Under the pieces are notes generated by a model. It saw nothing but the letters and a program-made list of their open reading frames with translations. It did not search any database and had not been told where the DNA came from. Below are positions 11,678 through 22,287 of a DNA stretch of 64,000 bases, in pieces (position 1 is the first letter of the stretch; each line of letters begins with the position of its first letter). The translations under genes and the position numbers were made by a program. Origin of the DNA: Ypsolopha sequella (lineage: Eukaryota > Arthropoda > Insecta > Lepidoptera > Ypsolophidae); assembly GCA_934047225.1 (NCBI GenBank), contig OW204012.1, positions 3,410,001 through 3,474,000 on the forward strand. Direction: 5' to 3'.

Positions 11678-11842
11678 GGGGCTCTACCGCGTAATTCTCA
11701 TTTGTATCAACTTCAAGCAAATGCATTCGAAATTCAACGCGTGCAAAAGAGATGGCATGTTAGGCGGGCGTCGTCGTCGCACGCACGTCAAATTTCAATC
11801 TCAAGTTGATGTTGATGAAAATGAGAATTACGCGGTAGACCC
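11678..11842. mobile_element. 165-bp fold-back MITE, copy 1
   Basis: The ends GG(G)(C/T)CTACCGCGTAATTCTCATTT form imperfect inverted repeats of about 40 bp. A closely similar copy is at 40196-40357. The interior contains 'caaaagagatggcatgttag'. Non-coding. Confidence 0.85.
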
Positions 11843-12181
11843 ACTGCTCATTGGAAGCAAGCCGGTCAAAACTCGAGATTTCGAAATGTATCGTTTTAAA
11901 TAAAACTGCATTCAGAATTCCTTACAAATATCCCCGTTCTCCTATTAAGTTGTTTTACCCACCCTTTTCTAGAACCGTCCTGGTAAGTCCGCTCCGATTT
12001 CTAGATTCATAAACACCTTTAATTTGATATGCAACAACTGCGATATCAGTGTAAAGAATTTAAGTAGATTTAAACTTGCTTGTAAAGAAGCTTTAATAAA
12101 ATTAAAATAACTTTTTTTTAATACTTTAACTAATTTAAATAATTTAGAAAAACTTAAAATTAAATGTATTTATGTAAATTA
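11843..12181. other. Gene-free AT-rich stretch before the retrovirus insertion
   Basis: Low complexity, no features. Confidence 0.6.
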
Positions 12182-12186
12182 ATATG
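12182..12186. repeat. Target-site duplication of the BEL retrovirus (left)
   Basis: ATATG precedes the 5' LTR and is repeated at 20600-20604 directly after the 3' LTR. A 5-bp duplication is usual for BEL/Pao integrases. Confidence 0.9.
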
Positions 12187-12373
12187 TGTTCGGGCCAATA
12201 CTTGTCACCAAACACCATCCATTGACGTCACAGCGGCGGCGTGTGCCGTGTCGCTGTCGATCAGTGTGCATTCGGACAGCAGTCGAGTACATTCGTACAA
12301 TTAAATTATCATTATATTATCATCGTTTTATCATTTACTCTTTCTGCACAATAACTCCAACTATCACCAGACA
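12187..12373 (+). repeat. 5' LTR of BEL retrovirus
   Basis: It matches 20413-20599 at every base I compared. It contains a perfect CRE-like palindrome TGACGTCA at 12223-12230 and a GC-rich segment after it. At 187 bp it is short for an LTR. Confidence 0.95.
12223..12230. promoter_or_regulatory. CRE-like palindrome in the LTR
   Basis: TGACGTCA, the consensus for CREB/ATF-type bZIP factors, is also present in the 3' LTR at 20449-20456. Function is inferred. Confidence 0.45.
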
Positions 12374-12376
12374 TTT

Positions 12377-12388
12377 TGGTCCTTCGAG
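12377..12388 (+). promoter_or_regulatory. Primer binding site, tRNA-Tyr type
   Basis: TGGTCCTTCGAG lies three bases after the LTR. It is complementary to the last 12 bases of a eukaryotic tRNA-Tyr ending CTCGAAGGACCA. The second BEL family uses the same 11 bases at 51195-51205. Confidence 0.75.
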
Positions 12389-12665
12389 TGTTAAAGACTC
12401 TTGCGCGTCGAAAGGATATTTGTTTCGTCAAGTGAGAGGAACCAGTGCAGTGGTTTTTATCAGTGTGGTGTTGGAAATAACGGTGTAGGGAGTGAATATT
12501 CTACATATCATTGGCTGGCTGAGCTAGACTCGCTAGCAAACTATCAAGCAATAACAGAGGACAAGCAGCAGGGAGCTTTTGGCAAAACATTGCTAGAAGG
12601 TATCAACAGATAGCAACAGCTGAGACACATCAATTCAAGTAAGATCTTTCCATATTTATTTCAAA

Positions 12666-15600
12666 ATGTCATCATTGGAGGATCTATATGTCAGTCAACG
12701 GGAAATCTTCGATGCCTTGAAATCGCTCTATTCTAACTTCAAAAAGGATGGGCAAGAACGTAAGACGATCGATTATTTTAACAGACGATTGAATACCCTT
12801 GAAGGATATTGGGATGAATATCTTTCAAATCATAACCAAATATGCGAATATAAGGACGAACGACACCCTTATTTTGCGGCTCGTGAATTTGAAAAAGTTA
12901 AAGACTATTATGAGATAATCAAGTCTACTATTCAAGAGCAGTATCATGAAAAACAGATGAAAGAGCAGAGTGAAGCTAATAAGCCGAGGTTTACACAACA
13001 GACGGAAAATTTAACAGGTGGTAAGATATCAGACGAGTTAGAGCAGGATCAGGAGGCAATAGTTAAAGATGAGTCTAAAAATACTAAGTCCTGTGCTACA
13101 CCGAGCAAAACAGATGAGATGCTGAAAAAGCAGGCTATAAATTTTAAAGCCTTTATCAGAACAGTAGCAAACATAGATGTTCATCAGATAACAGATAAGT
13201 GGGAGTTCGAAGATGCACTTCGATGCTTACAAAATCGATGGACGGTTATTGATTCTCTGCACTGGGAGATCGATAACGAATTGAACGGAGATAATATGGA
13301 TTATGAGATAACATTTAATAAGCATGAAAAAACATACAATAAACTGAAAAAAGATATCAACTCAAAAATGTTTTCCGTGGTGCACCGTGATAAGTCAACC
13401 CCTCAGATGGAGATACCAGTTTTTCACGGAAACTATCTCCAATGGGTCTCGTTCAGAGATCTCTTTAACGAGGCAATTCATAAGAATTCGTCACTATCAA
13501 ACGCTCAAAAACTGCAGTTTTTGAAAAGCAAAGTTAAGGGCGAAGCAGAGCGTTTGATTCAGCATCTTCCGATTGGCTCTGAAAATTACAACAAATGCTG
13601 GGAAATATTGAATAATCGTTTTAGCAATAAAAAGCTTATTTTCACTACGAATGCCAACATACTTCTAGGACTCCCTAACATGCAACAGCAGTCATGGGGT
13701 CAGATAAAGAAAATTCATGACACTACATTAGAATGTCTTCACGCCATCAACAACCTTGGCGTCGATACCAGCACATGGGACCCTATTCTAGTGCACATTT
13801 TGTCTCAAAAATTGGACACTGAGACATACGAGGATTATGTAGGGTCATTGAAAAATAAAAAGGAGCTGCCCGTGTTGAAGGAATTTGTCGAATATTTAGA
13901 AAGTAAATTTACAATGCTTGAAACGACGCGAAGAAAGCAAGAAAATCCTTCAACAAGCAAATCAAGTAACCAGCAGAATCAATCGGTTTTCAAGAAAAGT
14001 TATCAGTACGAAAATAAATTTACGCCAAAACCACATGGAAAATCATTTCACGTGTCGACAAATACGTGTCCATTGTGCAATCAACGTCATGGCCTATTTT
14101 TTTGCAATAAATTTTTGCAACTAACAGACGAGGTGAAATTGAAAACCATACACAAGTTAAACGTTTGTGTAAATTGCTTGTACAGCCATCAAGGCAAAAC
14201 ATGCATGTCAAAGGCGACATGTCGCAAATGTTCCGGGAATCACAATACTTTATTGCATGACGCCATCGTGAAAACGACACCGTCCGGTTCCGGCACAAAT
14301 ACTTCGAAACCATCATTTTCAAAAAATAATGAAAAAATTAATATCACCTCCCACGTGTCACAAGAAAATTTAGCAGAGATTCTCTTAGCAACAGCATTAG
14401 TGAAAGTAACAGCATCAGATGGGAGCCAACATGTGTTAAGGGCATTAATTGACGGGGGTTCGCAATTAAATATAATAAAAGAAAGTGCAGCACAACAGCT
14501 TGGCTTGAAAAGGAGACAGTGCAGGGGTGTTATTTTTGGCGTGGGTGAACAGCAAAATAACTGTAAGGGCATGTTGAACATAACTTGCACCTCCATGCAC
14601 AATGAATACACGTTTAGTTCAGATGTACTAATAATGAACAACCTTATCAAAAATTTGCCAAGTAGATCATTTTTGAAACCGTCATGGAAATACTTAGAGA
14701 GCGTAAAGTTAGCTGACCCCGACTTTTTCATAAGCCGACCAGTAGATTTACTTCTGGGTGCTGATGTTTATTCTACCATCATGTTGGGCGGTATTTTAAA
14801 GGGTGAAGACGCAACACAACCCTTAGCACAGCAGACGCACCTGGGGTGGCTTCTATGTGGCAGTATCAAAACATTGCAATGTAACGTCGTATTGAGTAAT
14901 TTTGAAGAGATCAAGCAGTTTTGGGAAGTAGAAGATATATCAGAAGAGCAGTCGTCATTATCATCAGAGGATCAACATTGCATTGAATTTTATAAAAATA
15001 CAACTAAACGATGCGAGGATGGTCGATTCGAGGTCAGGCTTCCCCTTAAATCAGATATCAAGAATAAGCTGGGTTCGACTAAGTTCCAAGCCGTTGCGCA
15101 ATTTCACGTGTTGGAACGGAAGTTTATTAAAAATGAAAATGTTGCGAAAGAATACAAATTATTTATGAATGAATACCTATCACTAGGACACATGCGCGCG
15201 GCGGTCGGTAATATGAAACCTGATTATTATTTACCGCATCACTGTGTATTAAAGAACGACTCTATTACAACTAAACTTAGAGTTGTTTTTAATGGATCGG
15301 CTACTGGATCAGCAGCTGCTGGGACGACGGCATTGTCGCTGAATGACCTTATGCATAGGGGTCCAAATCTACAGGTTGATCTACAAAAATTACTTATCAG
15401 ATGGAGACAATATCCTGTAGCATTTACAGCAGACATAGAGAAGATGTACCGATGCATTTTCGTCAATGAGGAAGACCAAAAATACCAAAAAATTGTATGG
15501 AGAAACTCACAAGCAGAACAACTAAAAGAGTACATGCTCACCACCGTAACATACGGTACGAAAGCGGCTCCGTTCCTTGCTATGATGACATTAAAACATT

Positions 15601-18600
15601 TAGCAAGTGAAGAACGACAGAAATTATCAAGCAATCAATTATTATCAGTATCAAGTGAAGAAAGAAAGTATCAAGAAGAAGCATTATCAGTCATTGAAAC
15701 GAACTTTTACATGGATGATTTAATCCACGGATGCTATTCATCATCAGAGGCACAACAGTTACAAAAACAGTTAATCAGATTATTAAAATCAGGAGGTTTT
15801 AATTTGAGAAAATGGAAGTCTAATGATTTAGAATTGTTACAGGATGTTGACAAAAATGAAAACTTTGATTTTAAACAGGCTGAGTCGACAAAGACATTAG
15901 GACTTACATGGAATCCTAAGCAAGATTATTTTACGTTTCAATGTAAAATGGGATCAAAAACAAAACACACAAAAAGAACGCTTTTATCAGATATATCGAC
16001 GCTATTTGATCCTCTAGGATGGCTGTCTCCGTTAAGTACTAAACTAAAATTATTGTTCCAAAACGTATGGCTGTCAAACATTGAGTGGGATGAGCAACTT
16101 CCTGAAAATATTGTTAGTGAATGGCTGGACATCAAGAAAGATATTGGCGCTATAAATCAGATAAGACTTGTGAGATGGATTGGAACAAAACAAAATGACA
16201 CCATAGAACTACATGGATATTGTGACAGCTCGACACGAGCTATGGCATGCGTCATTTATTGCAAAATCGATAGAAAAGATGGAAATCCAGCATCTGTCAT
16301 TTTGGTGGCCGGGAAGACGCGACTCGTGCCAGCTAGCAAGCAGATATCGGTGCCAAAACTAGAGCTGTCATCTGCACATTTACTGTCCAGATTGATGGCT
16401 AAAGTCAAGGAATCGTTAAGTGGTTATAATATCAAACAGCATGGTTGGAGTGACTCAATGGTGACCCTAGGGTGGTTACAAGGCGATCCAGGAAAGTGGA
16501 AACCATTTGTAGCAAATCGGGTTAAACAGATAACTGAAGTAATGCCTGCAAAGTGCTGGAACTACGTTAAATCAGCAGAAAATCCCGCAGATGGGGCTAG
16601 TAGAGGCTTAACTGCCACCCAGCTGAAAGAACACAATCTATGGTGGCAGGGGCCAACTTGGTTACCCCTTTATCAGAGTGAAAACAACATACAGAAACAG
16701 ATTTTCGCAACAGATCAAGAAGTTAAAAAATGTGCCCAAGTAAACGTTATTCAACAACAGAGTGAACAAAGTATCATATATCAGTTACTCAATAAATACA
16801 GTTCCTTTACAAAGGTCATAAATGTATTTGCAAGGATTCTACGCATTTTCACTAAAAAGGAAGAAAAACCAAAGCAAGTTTATTTATCAGTCAAAGAAAT
16901 CAGAAAGGCAAGAACCATTATTGTCAAGTTTGTTCAGAAAAAAGCGTTTGAAACAGAGATCAGAGATTTGGAGCAGGGCAAGCAAGTGAATTCGAGAAGC
17001 AGTATTTCAAACTTGAACCCAACCCTTGATCACGACGGAGTGTTGCGGGTTTCAGGAAGGCTGAAGAATGCTCAAATAAGTACAGATATGAAATTCCCAA
17101 TCATTCTACCAAGAGACAATCGTTTTACAGAATTATTAATAAATTACGCACATAAAGTAACCCTTCACGGTGGACCGAGATTAGCGTTATCATTTATCAG
17201 GCAAAAGTATTGGATTATCAGTGGTAACAGAGTTACAAAGAAATGGATTCGACTTTGTGTGAAATGCAGAAGACAGGCACCAAGTAAACAAGACCAGTTG
17301 ATGGGAGATTTACCAGACGCCAGATGCAACCCATCGAGACCGTTTTATCATACTGGGGTGGATTTTACGGGATTTATCACGTTAAAAACAAACAAAGGAA
17401 GAGGGATTAAAACCACAAAAGGTTACGTCGCAGTTTTTGTGTGTATGGCAACCAAAGCCGTGCACATAGAATTGGTCTCCGACCTGACATCATCATCATT
17501 TCTAGCTGCACTCAGGAGGATGTCAGCTAGAAGGGGAACACCAGGCCACATGTACAGTGACAATGGTACCAATTTTGTAGGAGCTAGCAACATATTACAG
17601 CAAGAGTATGAAGAGTTAAAGCAGATCTTCAATGGCAGCTTCCTGCAAGAATTATCAGAGATGGAGATCAGTTGGCATTTTAATGCACCTGGATGGCCGT
17701 CAGCAGCTGGATTGATGGAATCAGGCGTGAGGAGGCTGAAGTATCATTTAAAGAGAGTGATAGGAGACCAGAAGTTAACGTACGAGGAGTTGTCAACAGT
17801 GCTATCACAAATAGAAGCATGTCTAAACTCAAGACCTTTGTGTCCTTTATCAGAAAATCTAGACGACGATTGTCTAACACCTGCTCACTTCCTAGCAAGT
17901 GGCCCTACTCTAACTATTTACGAAACAGAAAAGGACTTACGAACAAGGTGGCAACTCGCACAAAAAGTGTTTCAAGACGTATGGAAACGCTGGAAAAGCG
18001 AATATTTAACTCAACTACAAATAAGAAGCAAGTGGACAAAACAAAAGGAAAATATTAAATTAAACGATGTAGTGATCATCCATGACGATAATCTTCCAGC
18101 AGGAAAGTGGCCCATGGGTCGTGTTGTCGAGATTCATCCAGGAAGAGACGGTCTAGTAAGGGTCGTCACATTGAAAACAAAAAACGGCTACATGAAACGT
18201 CCGATAGTCAAGTTATCATTGTTGCCAACTGAAAGTACACACACATTAGCCGATGAGTCACACCAAAGTCCTGAAAAATTCAACAAAAAAGCAAAATCAT
18301 CAACTATCAAGCAGAAGGTAACAACCTTTATATCAATGGCTATCTCATTAATATTTTTCATGACCATGATTTCATCGTCTGAAGGACAGTTTAGCATAAC
18401 ACAACTTCCGATTAACCAAGGACTATATTTTGACCCAATAACAAAAGTACAAATCATTCGAGACAAGTGGACGTTAGTGGTGTATTATGATATGTCACCA
18501 TATTGGACCGGCGTCGAAGCTTACTCCAAATTATCATTATATCTTAACAACACTTGTTTACAAATCGAGCAACAAATTAACTGCAATATAATCTTACTGC

Positions 18601-20255
18601 AATTACATCAAACGTATCAAGAGTTACAATATTACAATGAGCGCTTGCTACGTCAGCATTTCAGCGAGCACGCCAGACAGCGTCGGCGCCGAGGTCTTAT
18701 CAACGCAGTCGGTAACCTAGCAAACACCCTGTTCGGGGTACTGGACAACCAATTCGCAGAAAAATACACGCAAGATATCAAGTTAATAAGAAACAATGAA
18801 CGATATCTCACTAAATTGTGGCAAAATCAAACTTCAGTCGTTGAAGCAGAGTTCAATTTGTTGAAACGCATGGAGAGCTCTATTGAAAAGCAACACAAGT
18901 TCATACATAAACAACTTAACTCCTTAGAAGCCGCCACTAATAAAATACAGAGCGAAATTCGAAACCTAAGCATTATACAAGAGTTTACTTTAACGGCTCT
19001 TGCTGGTAGCAATCTTTTGCAGACATTACAACAACTGCAAGAAGTTTTGTTGGATACTATCACGGATATTTACAATGGACGAATAAGCCCACATATCCTA
19101 ACTCCCACGCAACTAAAATCAGAACTCCAAATTATCAGTGTGCAAGCGCCAAAGGACTTCACGTTACCTATCAGCAATTTAGAATCAAATTTACAACAAT
19201 TATACAAACTATTAAGACTCAAGACTAGAATAACGAATGAATACGTTATCTTTGAAATAACATTTCCGCTCGTATCTCGTGACACCTATCAGCTGTATCA
19301 AACAATTGCAGTTCCTAGTCAACATCACAGCAACATGCTGACTATTACCCCTATATCACATTATTTAGCTATCAACCTACAGCGAGACTCCTATATCATT
19401 ATGAACATAAATGAACTGCAAGCATGTTTATTGCATGAAGATACTTATGTTTGTCAACTGCAAAAGCCTGTTATTTATTTACAAAATGATGGAGATTTAT
19501 GTGTAAACAACAAAAACCAAACAAAAGAAACATGCAAATTTGATCAGAGTATTTGTAAAAATCAGTGGAAAGAGCTAAACACACCGTCTCAATATTTCTA
19601 TTTTTGTTGTGACACTTACACAGTAAAGATAGTATGTGGAGAACAGATTACTGTGAAACAGCTGACCGGAGCGGGTATCATTACATTGGATCAGAACTGT
19701 ATTGTAAAGGGGAAAGAGTTCACTTTACATTCCCTACAAGTTCAGTCAAATAAAATCTACAGTTCACCGAACATTGGTACCCCAAAAATCGATCAAATTA
19801 ATCATATTATTAACATTACCATACCACGAAGTGAAGATCAGGATGATAAAGACATTATCAATAAAACTTTAACACAGATCGGAGAAAGAATAGAAGGTCT
19901 GAAATCAGAGACAACTGAAGTAGACATGGACCAGTTATCATCTCATGACATCCATCAGTATACCATTGGCTACGGGTCAATGGGCATAGCAGTCGGCATT
20001 ATACTGGTGTGGCTGTACAGGCGTCGTCATCGTGTAGAAAGCTGGAGTTGCACGCGTCGCGAACGGCGAGCCCCGCGGCCCGCCGCCGCCGCCGCTCCCT
20101 CCTCTTCAGTTTCCAGTAACTATGTATGTGAAATTTTAGACAATATCAATGGTGTCGGTGAAAACATTAAGAGTGTTAGTGCGTGTAAAATGGACAAAGC
20201 GACTTCCCCAATAAAAAGCAAAAGACATTTATTTCAAGAAGAATCAGGAGTTTAA
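12666..20255 (+). CDS. gag-pol-env: Gag-Pol-Env polyprotein of BEL/Pao retrovirus, 2529 aa
   Basis: One uninterrupted frame encodes all retroviral functions. N-terminal Gag carries two Cys/His zinc-binding stretches (C468-x2-C and C501-x2-C). The aspartic protease motif is D596-G-G-S, where D-S/T-G is usual. Reverse transcriptase has D923 and Y1015-M-D-D1018; RNase H acidic residues are near D1187, D1263 and D1309. Integrase has a His/Cys zinc finger at about 1501-1535 and a D1566, D1632, E1685 catalytic triad. A C-terminal integrase-tail domain lies near 1800-1870. Env begins near 1880 with a hydrophobic, signal-like segment, then a tetra-arginine furin-type site R2006-R2009 followed by a hydrophobic glycine-rich stretch, and a membrane anchor at about 2432-2456. 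This layout resembles baculovirus F-like envelopes known from roo and gypsy elements. The GC-rich Ala/Pro tail after the anchor is unusual. All key residues appear present. Confidence 0.93.
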   Translation: MSSLEDLYVSQREIFDALKSLYSNFKKDGQERKTIDYFNRRLNTLEGYWDEYLSNHNQICEYKDERHPYFAAREFEKVKDYYEIIKSTIQEQYHEKQMKEQSEANKPRFTQQTENLTGGKISDELEQDQEAIVKDESKNTKSCATPSKTDEMLKKQAINFKAFIRTVANIDVHQITDKWEFEDALRCLQNRWTVIDSLHWEIDNELNGDNMDYEITFNKHEKTYNKLKKDINSKMFSVVHRDKSTPQMEIPVFHGNYLQWVSFRDLFNEAIHKNSSLSNAQKLQFLKSKVKGEAERLIQHLPIGSENYNKCWEILNNRFSNKKLIFTTNANILLGLPNMQQQSWGQIKKIHDTTLECLHAINNLGVDTSTWDPILVHILSQKLDTETYEDYVGSLKNKKELPVLKEFVEYLESKFTMLETTRRKQENPSTSKSSNQQNQSVFKKSYQYENKFTPKPHGKSFHVSTNTCPLCNQRHGLFFCNKFLQLTDEVKLKTIHKLNVCVNCLYSHQGKTCMSKATCRKCSGNHNTLLHDAIVKTTPSGSGTNTSKPSFSKNNEKINITSHVSQENLAEILLATALVKVTASDGSQHVLRALIDGGSQLNIIKESAAQQLGLKRRQCRGVIFGVGEQQNNCKGMLNITCTSMHNEYTFSSDVLIMNNLIKNLPSRSFLKPSWKYLESVKLADPDFFISRPVDLLLGADVYSTIMLGGILKGEDATQPLAQQTHLGWLLCGSIKTLQCNVVLSNFEEIKQFWEVEDISEEQSSLSSEDQHCIEFYKNTTKRCEDGRFEVRLPLKSDIKNKLGSTKFQAVAQFHVLERKFIKNENVAKEYKLFMNEYLSLGHMRAAVGNMKPDYYLPHHCVLKNDSITTKLRVVFNGSATGSAAAGTTALSLNDLMHRGPNLQVDLQKLLIRWRQYPVAFTADIEKMYRCIFVNEEDQKYQKIVWRNSQAEQLKEYMLTTVTYGTKAAPFLAMMTLKHLASEERQKLSSNQLLSVSSEERKYQEEALSVIETNFYMDDLIHGCYSSSEAQQLQKQLIRLLKSGGFNLRKWKSNDLELLQDVDKNENFDFKQAESTKTLGLTWNPKQDYFTFQCKMGSKTKHTKRTLLSDISTLFDPLGWLSPLSTKLKLLFQNVWLSNIEWDEQLPENIVSEWLDIKKDIGAINQIRLVRWIGTKQNDTIELHGYCDSSTRAMACVIYCKIDRKDGNPASVILVAGKTRLVPASKQISVPKLELSSAHLLSRLMAKVKESLSGYNIKQHGWSDSMVTLGWLQGDPGKWKPFVANRVKQITEVMPAKCWNYVKSAENPADGASRGLTATQLKEHNLWWQGPTWLPLYQSENNIQKQIFATDQEVKKCAQVNVIQQQSEQSIIYQLLNKYSSFTKVINVFARILRIFTKKEEKPKQVYLSVKEIRKARTIIVKFVQKKAFETEIRDLEQGKQVNSRSSISNLNPTLDHDGVLRVSGRLKNAQISTDMKFPIILPRDNRFTELLINYAHKVTLHGGPRLALSFIRQKYWIISGNRVTKKWIRLCVKCRRQAPSKQDQLMGDLPDARCNPSRPFYHTGVDFTGFITLKTNKGRGIKTTKGYVAVFVCMATKAVHIELVSDLTSSSFLAALRRMSARRGTPGHMYSDNGTNFVGASNILQQEYEELKQIFNGSFLQELSEMEISWHFNAPGWPSAAGLMESGVRRLKYHLKRVIGDQKLTYEELSTVLSQIEACLNSRPLCPLSENLDDDCLTPAHFLASGPTLTIYETEKDLRTRWQLAQKVFQDVWKRWKSEYLTQLQIRSKWTKQKENIKLNDVVIIHDDNLPAGKWPMGRVVEIHPGRDGLVRVVTLKTKNGYMKRPIVKLSLLPTESTHTLADESHQSPEKFNKKAKSSTIKQKVTTFISMAISLIFFMTMISSSEGQFSITQLPINQGLYFDPITKVQIIRDKWTLVVYYDMSPYWTGVEAYSKLSLYLNNTCLQIEQQINCNIILLQLHQTYQELQYYNERLLRQHFSEHARQRRRRGLINAVGNLANTLFGVLDNQFAEKYTQDIKLIRNNERYLTKLWQNQTSVVEAEFNLLKRMESSIEKQHKFIHKQLNSLEAATNKIQSEIRNLSIIQEFTLTALAGSNLLQTLQQLQEVLLDTITDIYNGRISPHILTPTQLKSELQIISVQAPKDFTLPISNLESNLQQLYKLLRLKTRITNEYVIFEITFPLVSRDTYQLYQTIAVPSQHHSNMLTITPISHYLAINLQRDSYIIMNINELQACLLHEDTYVCQLQKPVIYLQNDGDLCVNNKNQTKETCKFDQSICKNQWKELNTPSQYFYFCCDTYTVKIVCGEQITVKQLTGAGIITLDQNCIVKGKEFTLHSLQVQSNKIYSSPNIGTPKIDQINHIINITIPRSEDQDDKDIINKTLTQIGERIEGLKSETTEVDMDQLSSHDIHQYTIGYGSMGIAVGIILVWLYRRRHRVESWSCTRRERRAPRPAAAAAPSSSVSSNYVCEILDNINGVGENIKSVSACKMDKATSPIKSKRHLFQEESGV

Positions 20256-20412
20256 TGAGTGCTTATAGACTTTAAGAATGTGTGACTTTAAAAATTTGAA
20301 TTTTAAATTATTATTATTATCATCATCTATAACAATAGTATTAAGACTTTTGGATCACCTTGTATCATTATAACTAACACAATCATCATGTACCTTTTCT
20401 GGCCCCGGAGCA

Positions 20413-20599
20413 TGTTCGGGCCAATACTTGTCACCAAACACCATCCATTGACGTCACAGCGGCGGCGTGTGCCGTGTCGCTGTCGATCAGTGTGCATTCG
20501 GACAGCAGTCGAGTACATTCGTACAATTAAATTATCATTATATTATCATCGTTTTATCATTTACTCTTTCTGCACAATAACTCCAACTATCACCAGACA
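20413..20599 (+). repeat. 3' LTR of BEL retrovirus
   Basis: Same sequence as the 5' LTR, followed by ATATG at 20600-20604. The 157 bp between the polyprotein stop and this LTR are AT-rich and non-coding. Confidence 0.95.
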
Positions 20600-20604
20600 A
20601 TATG

Positions 20605-20992
20605 TATTTTGTTAACATTCAGTATATAAAGCGAGATAAATTAATCATTTGCATGCTGTGATTTCTTTAGTAAGTTAGAAGTTAAGCATTTCATTAAGTT
20701 TGAATTGTGATTGTATTAAAGGCTTACTAACTACTAGAAATCGTAATAAAGAAAATCTTAATCTAAATCTTTCCAAATTTTTATAATTGTCACGCCAGTA
20801 TAGGTCGCCATCTTGACGCTTCGCATACAGTCCACTAAAATCAATATTTTTAATTTATTGGTGGAGCCACTATTGTGCCCTATATATGAGCCCTTTGTTG
20901 TGGAGGCCCCGGGGCTGTAGCCCCGGTTGCCCTCCCCTAAATCCAGCCCTGCCGTGGGCAGAAGCTAGTTATTAATATATCAAATGTCGCGA
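20605..20992. other. Gene-free flank
   Basis: It contains a GC patch with inverted 'ggccccggggctgtagccccgg' character near 20905, but no gene. Confidence 0.5.
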
Positions 20993-21214
20993 GCGTTTTT
21001 CTCGTTGTTTTTTTTTTCTTAGTTCTTAGCTTTCCTCCAGATGTCGCTGTCCATGTCACCATAGATAAAATATGTTTCGTAGCAATCAATGTCAAAGTGG
21101 TTATAAGTTTGTTTAGAATCTGTGCAAATTGTGTCTTTGATTCTGTTGCTAAAGTATACGACAGTGCCATCTAGGAATCTTATTTAACACTAAATTTGAC
21201 ACAAGGAAAAACGC
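20993..21214. mobile_element. 222-bp MITE, copy 1 of tandem pair
   Basis: Ends GCGTTTTTC...GGAAAAACGC. The interior includes 'gtccatgtcaccatagataa' and 'acgacagtgccatctaggaa'. Nearly the same sequence occurs at 36397-36617. Confidence 0.85.
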
Positions 21215-21219
21215 TCAGA

Positions 21220-21397
21220 GCGTTTTTCTCGTTGTTTTTTTTTCTTAGTACTTAGCTTTCCTCCAGATGGCGCTGTCCATGTCACCATAGATAAAATGTG
21301 TTTCGTAGCAATCAATGTCAAAGTTTGTTTGGAATCCGTGCAAATTTTGCTTTTCTTGAATCTTATTTAACACTAAATTTGACATAGGGAAAAACGC
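21220..21397. mobile_element. Internally deleted MITE, copy 2 of tandem pair
   Basis: Same ends and orientation as 20993-21214, separated from it by only 5 bp. About 45 bp of the interior is missing. The direct juxtaposition suggests insertion next to an existing copy, or a tandem duplication. Confidence 0.85.
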
Positions 21398-21435
21398 TTA
21401 TTACAGTATATTTTTTAAGGAAATGTGAGGATATA

Positions 21436-22015
21436 CAGTGGGTGTCCAAATTAATAGGGACAGTGCACATTTTTTGTGATTTATTTACCAAAGATGGTAG
21501 CGCCTGACAAACATTTCGGCGTCATTTGAGTACGAAACCCAAATTTTTATTATTTACTTTATTTGTCTTTTGCAGTGTACATTTATTCATCGTAATTATT
21601 TATTTATATATTTTATTTATAATATTATTTATATACTTTATCTCACTTTATTTCGAACATGTGTGTTTTACCGTTTCTAAGATAAAGAACAAAAAAAGTG
21701 AAAAAAAAAATGTAAAGAAATTATTAATTGGCTACCTATTACGGCTGTTACAATAAAATTTACCTATTAGAGGGTTACCGTAATAGGTAGTCAGTTGATA
21801 TTATTTGAAAATATTATTTTTTCTCTTTTTCTGTGACAGACAGACAGACAGGCAGACGGACGAAAAGACAGACAGCGGAGGGTTAGCGTTTGGTACCCTA
21901 CCCGTCGAAATCCTAAACATGATGAGAGCAAAAATTCTGAAGAATTCATAAGAACCAAGTTATTACATGAATTACAAAAAATGTCCACTGTCCTCATTAA
22001 TTTGGCCACACACTG
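21436..22015. mobile_element. Tc1/mariner-type MITE, 580 bp
   Basis: Inverted ends starting CAGTG(G/T)GTG(T/G)CCAAATTAAT extend over about 42 bp with a few mismatches. They are bordered by TA at 21434-21435 and 22016-22017. The interior holds an internal AT-rich part and a piece of the 'gacagacagac...ggtaccct' dispersed repeat (about 21820-21905). No transposase. Confidence 0.75.
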
Positions 22016-22017
22016 TA

Positions 22018-22287
22018 GATGAACGATATCATCTAGTTTTTTTTTGCTAATATATTAGTAGGTATTTTTGAATTTTTGCGTAGATATTTTCAAAACTTTA
22101 AAACAGTTACAGAAACAAACAGAAAAGCAATGAAAGAAAATTAATTTTACTAAACACACGACGTGTTCACGGCTCCCTGAGCTCTCCTACCCACGTAATG
22201 TAAATAAAAACGCCCACAATGTCAATCACAACAAGTTGCTCGCCCTAAATTCGTATTTTATGACGTCACACGCTGTCAATCTTTGCT
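22018..22287. other. Gene-free spacer
   Basis: It includes 'tgacgtcac' at 22261, outside any recognised promoter. Confidence 0.5.

Larger units (their letters stand above)
12187..20599 (+). mobile_element. Complete BEL/Pao-class endogenous retrovirus (env-bearing)
   Basis: An 8413-bp element with identical 187-bp LTRs (12187-12373 and 20413-20599, TGTTCGG...CAGACA), a 5-bp ATATG duplication, a primer binding site and one long gag-pol-env frame. LTR identity by eye and the unbroken frame indicate a recent insertion. Single-frame gag-pol-env organisation is known in roo-like BEL elements. No obvious polypurine tract is visible just before the 3' LTR. Confidence 0.95.

Noticed and set aside
12186..12613. 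Small frames in the BEL 5' LTR and leader
   Set aside because: They lie in LTR and untranslated leader, and the same LTR frame recurs at the 3' end.
13918..19285. Multiple short frames inside the BEL polyprotein
   Set aside because: They overlap the 2529-codon frame in other phases or on the opposite strand.
22261..22270. Isolated TGACGTCA as a promoter element
   Set aside because: It is not linked to any recognised gene or LTR; a single octamer is not enough.
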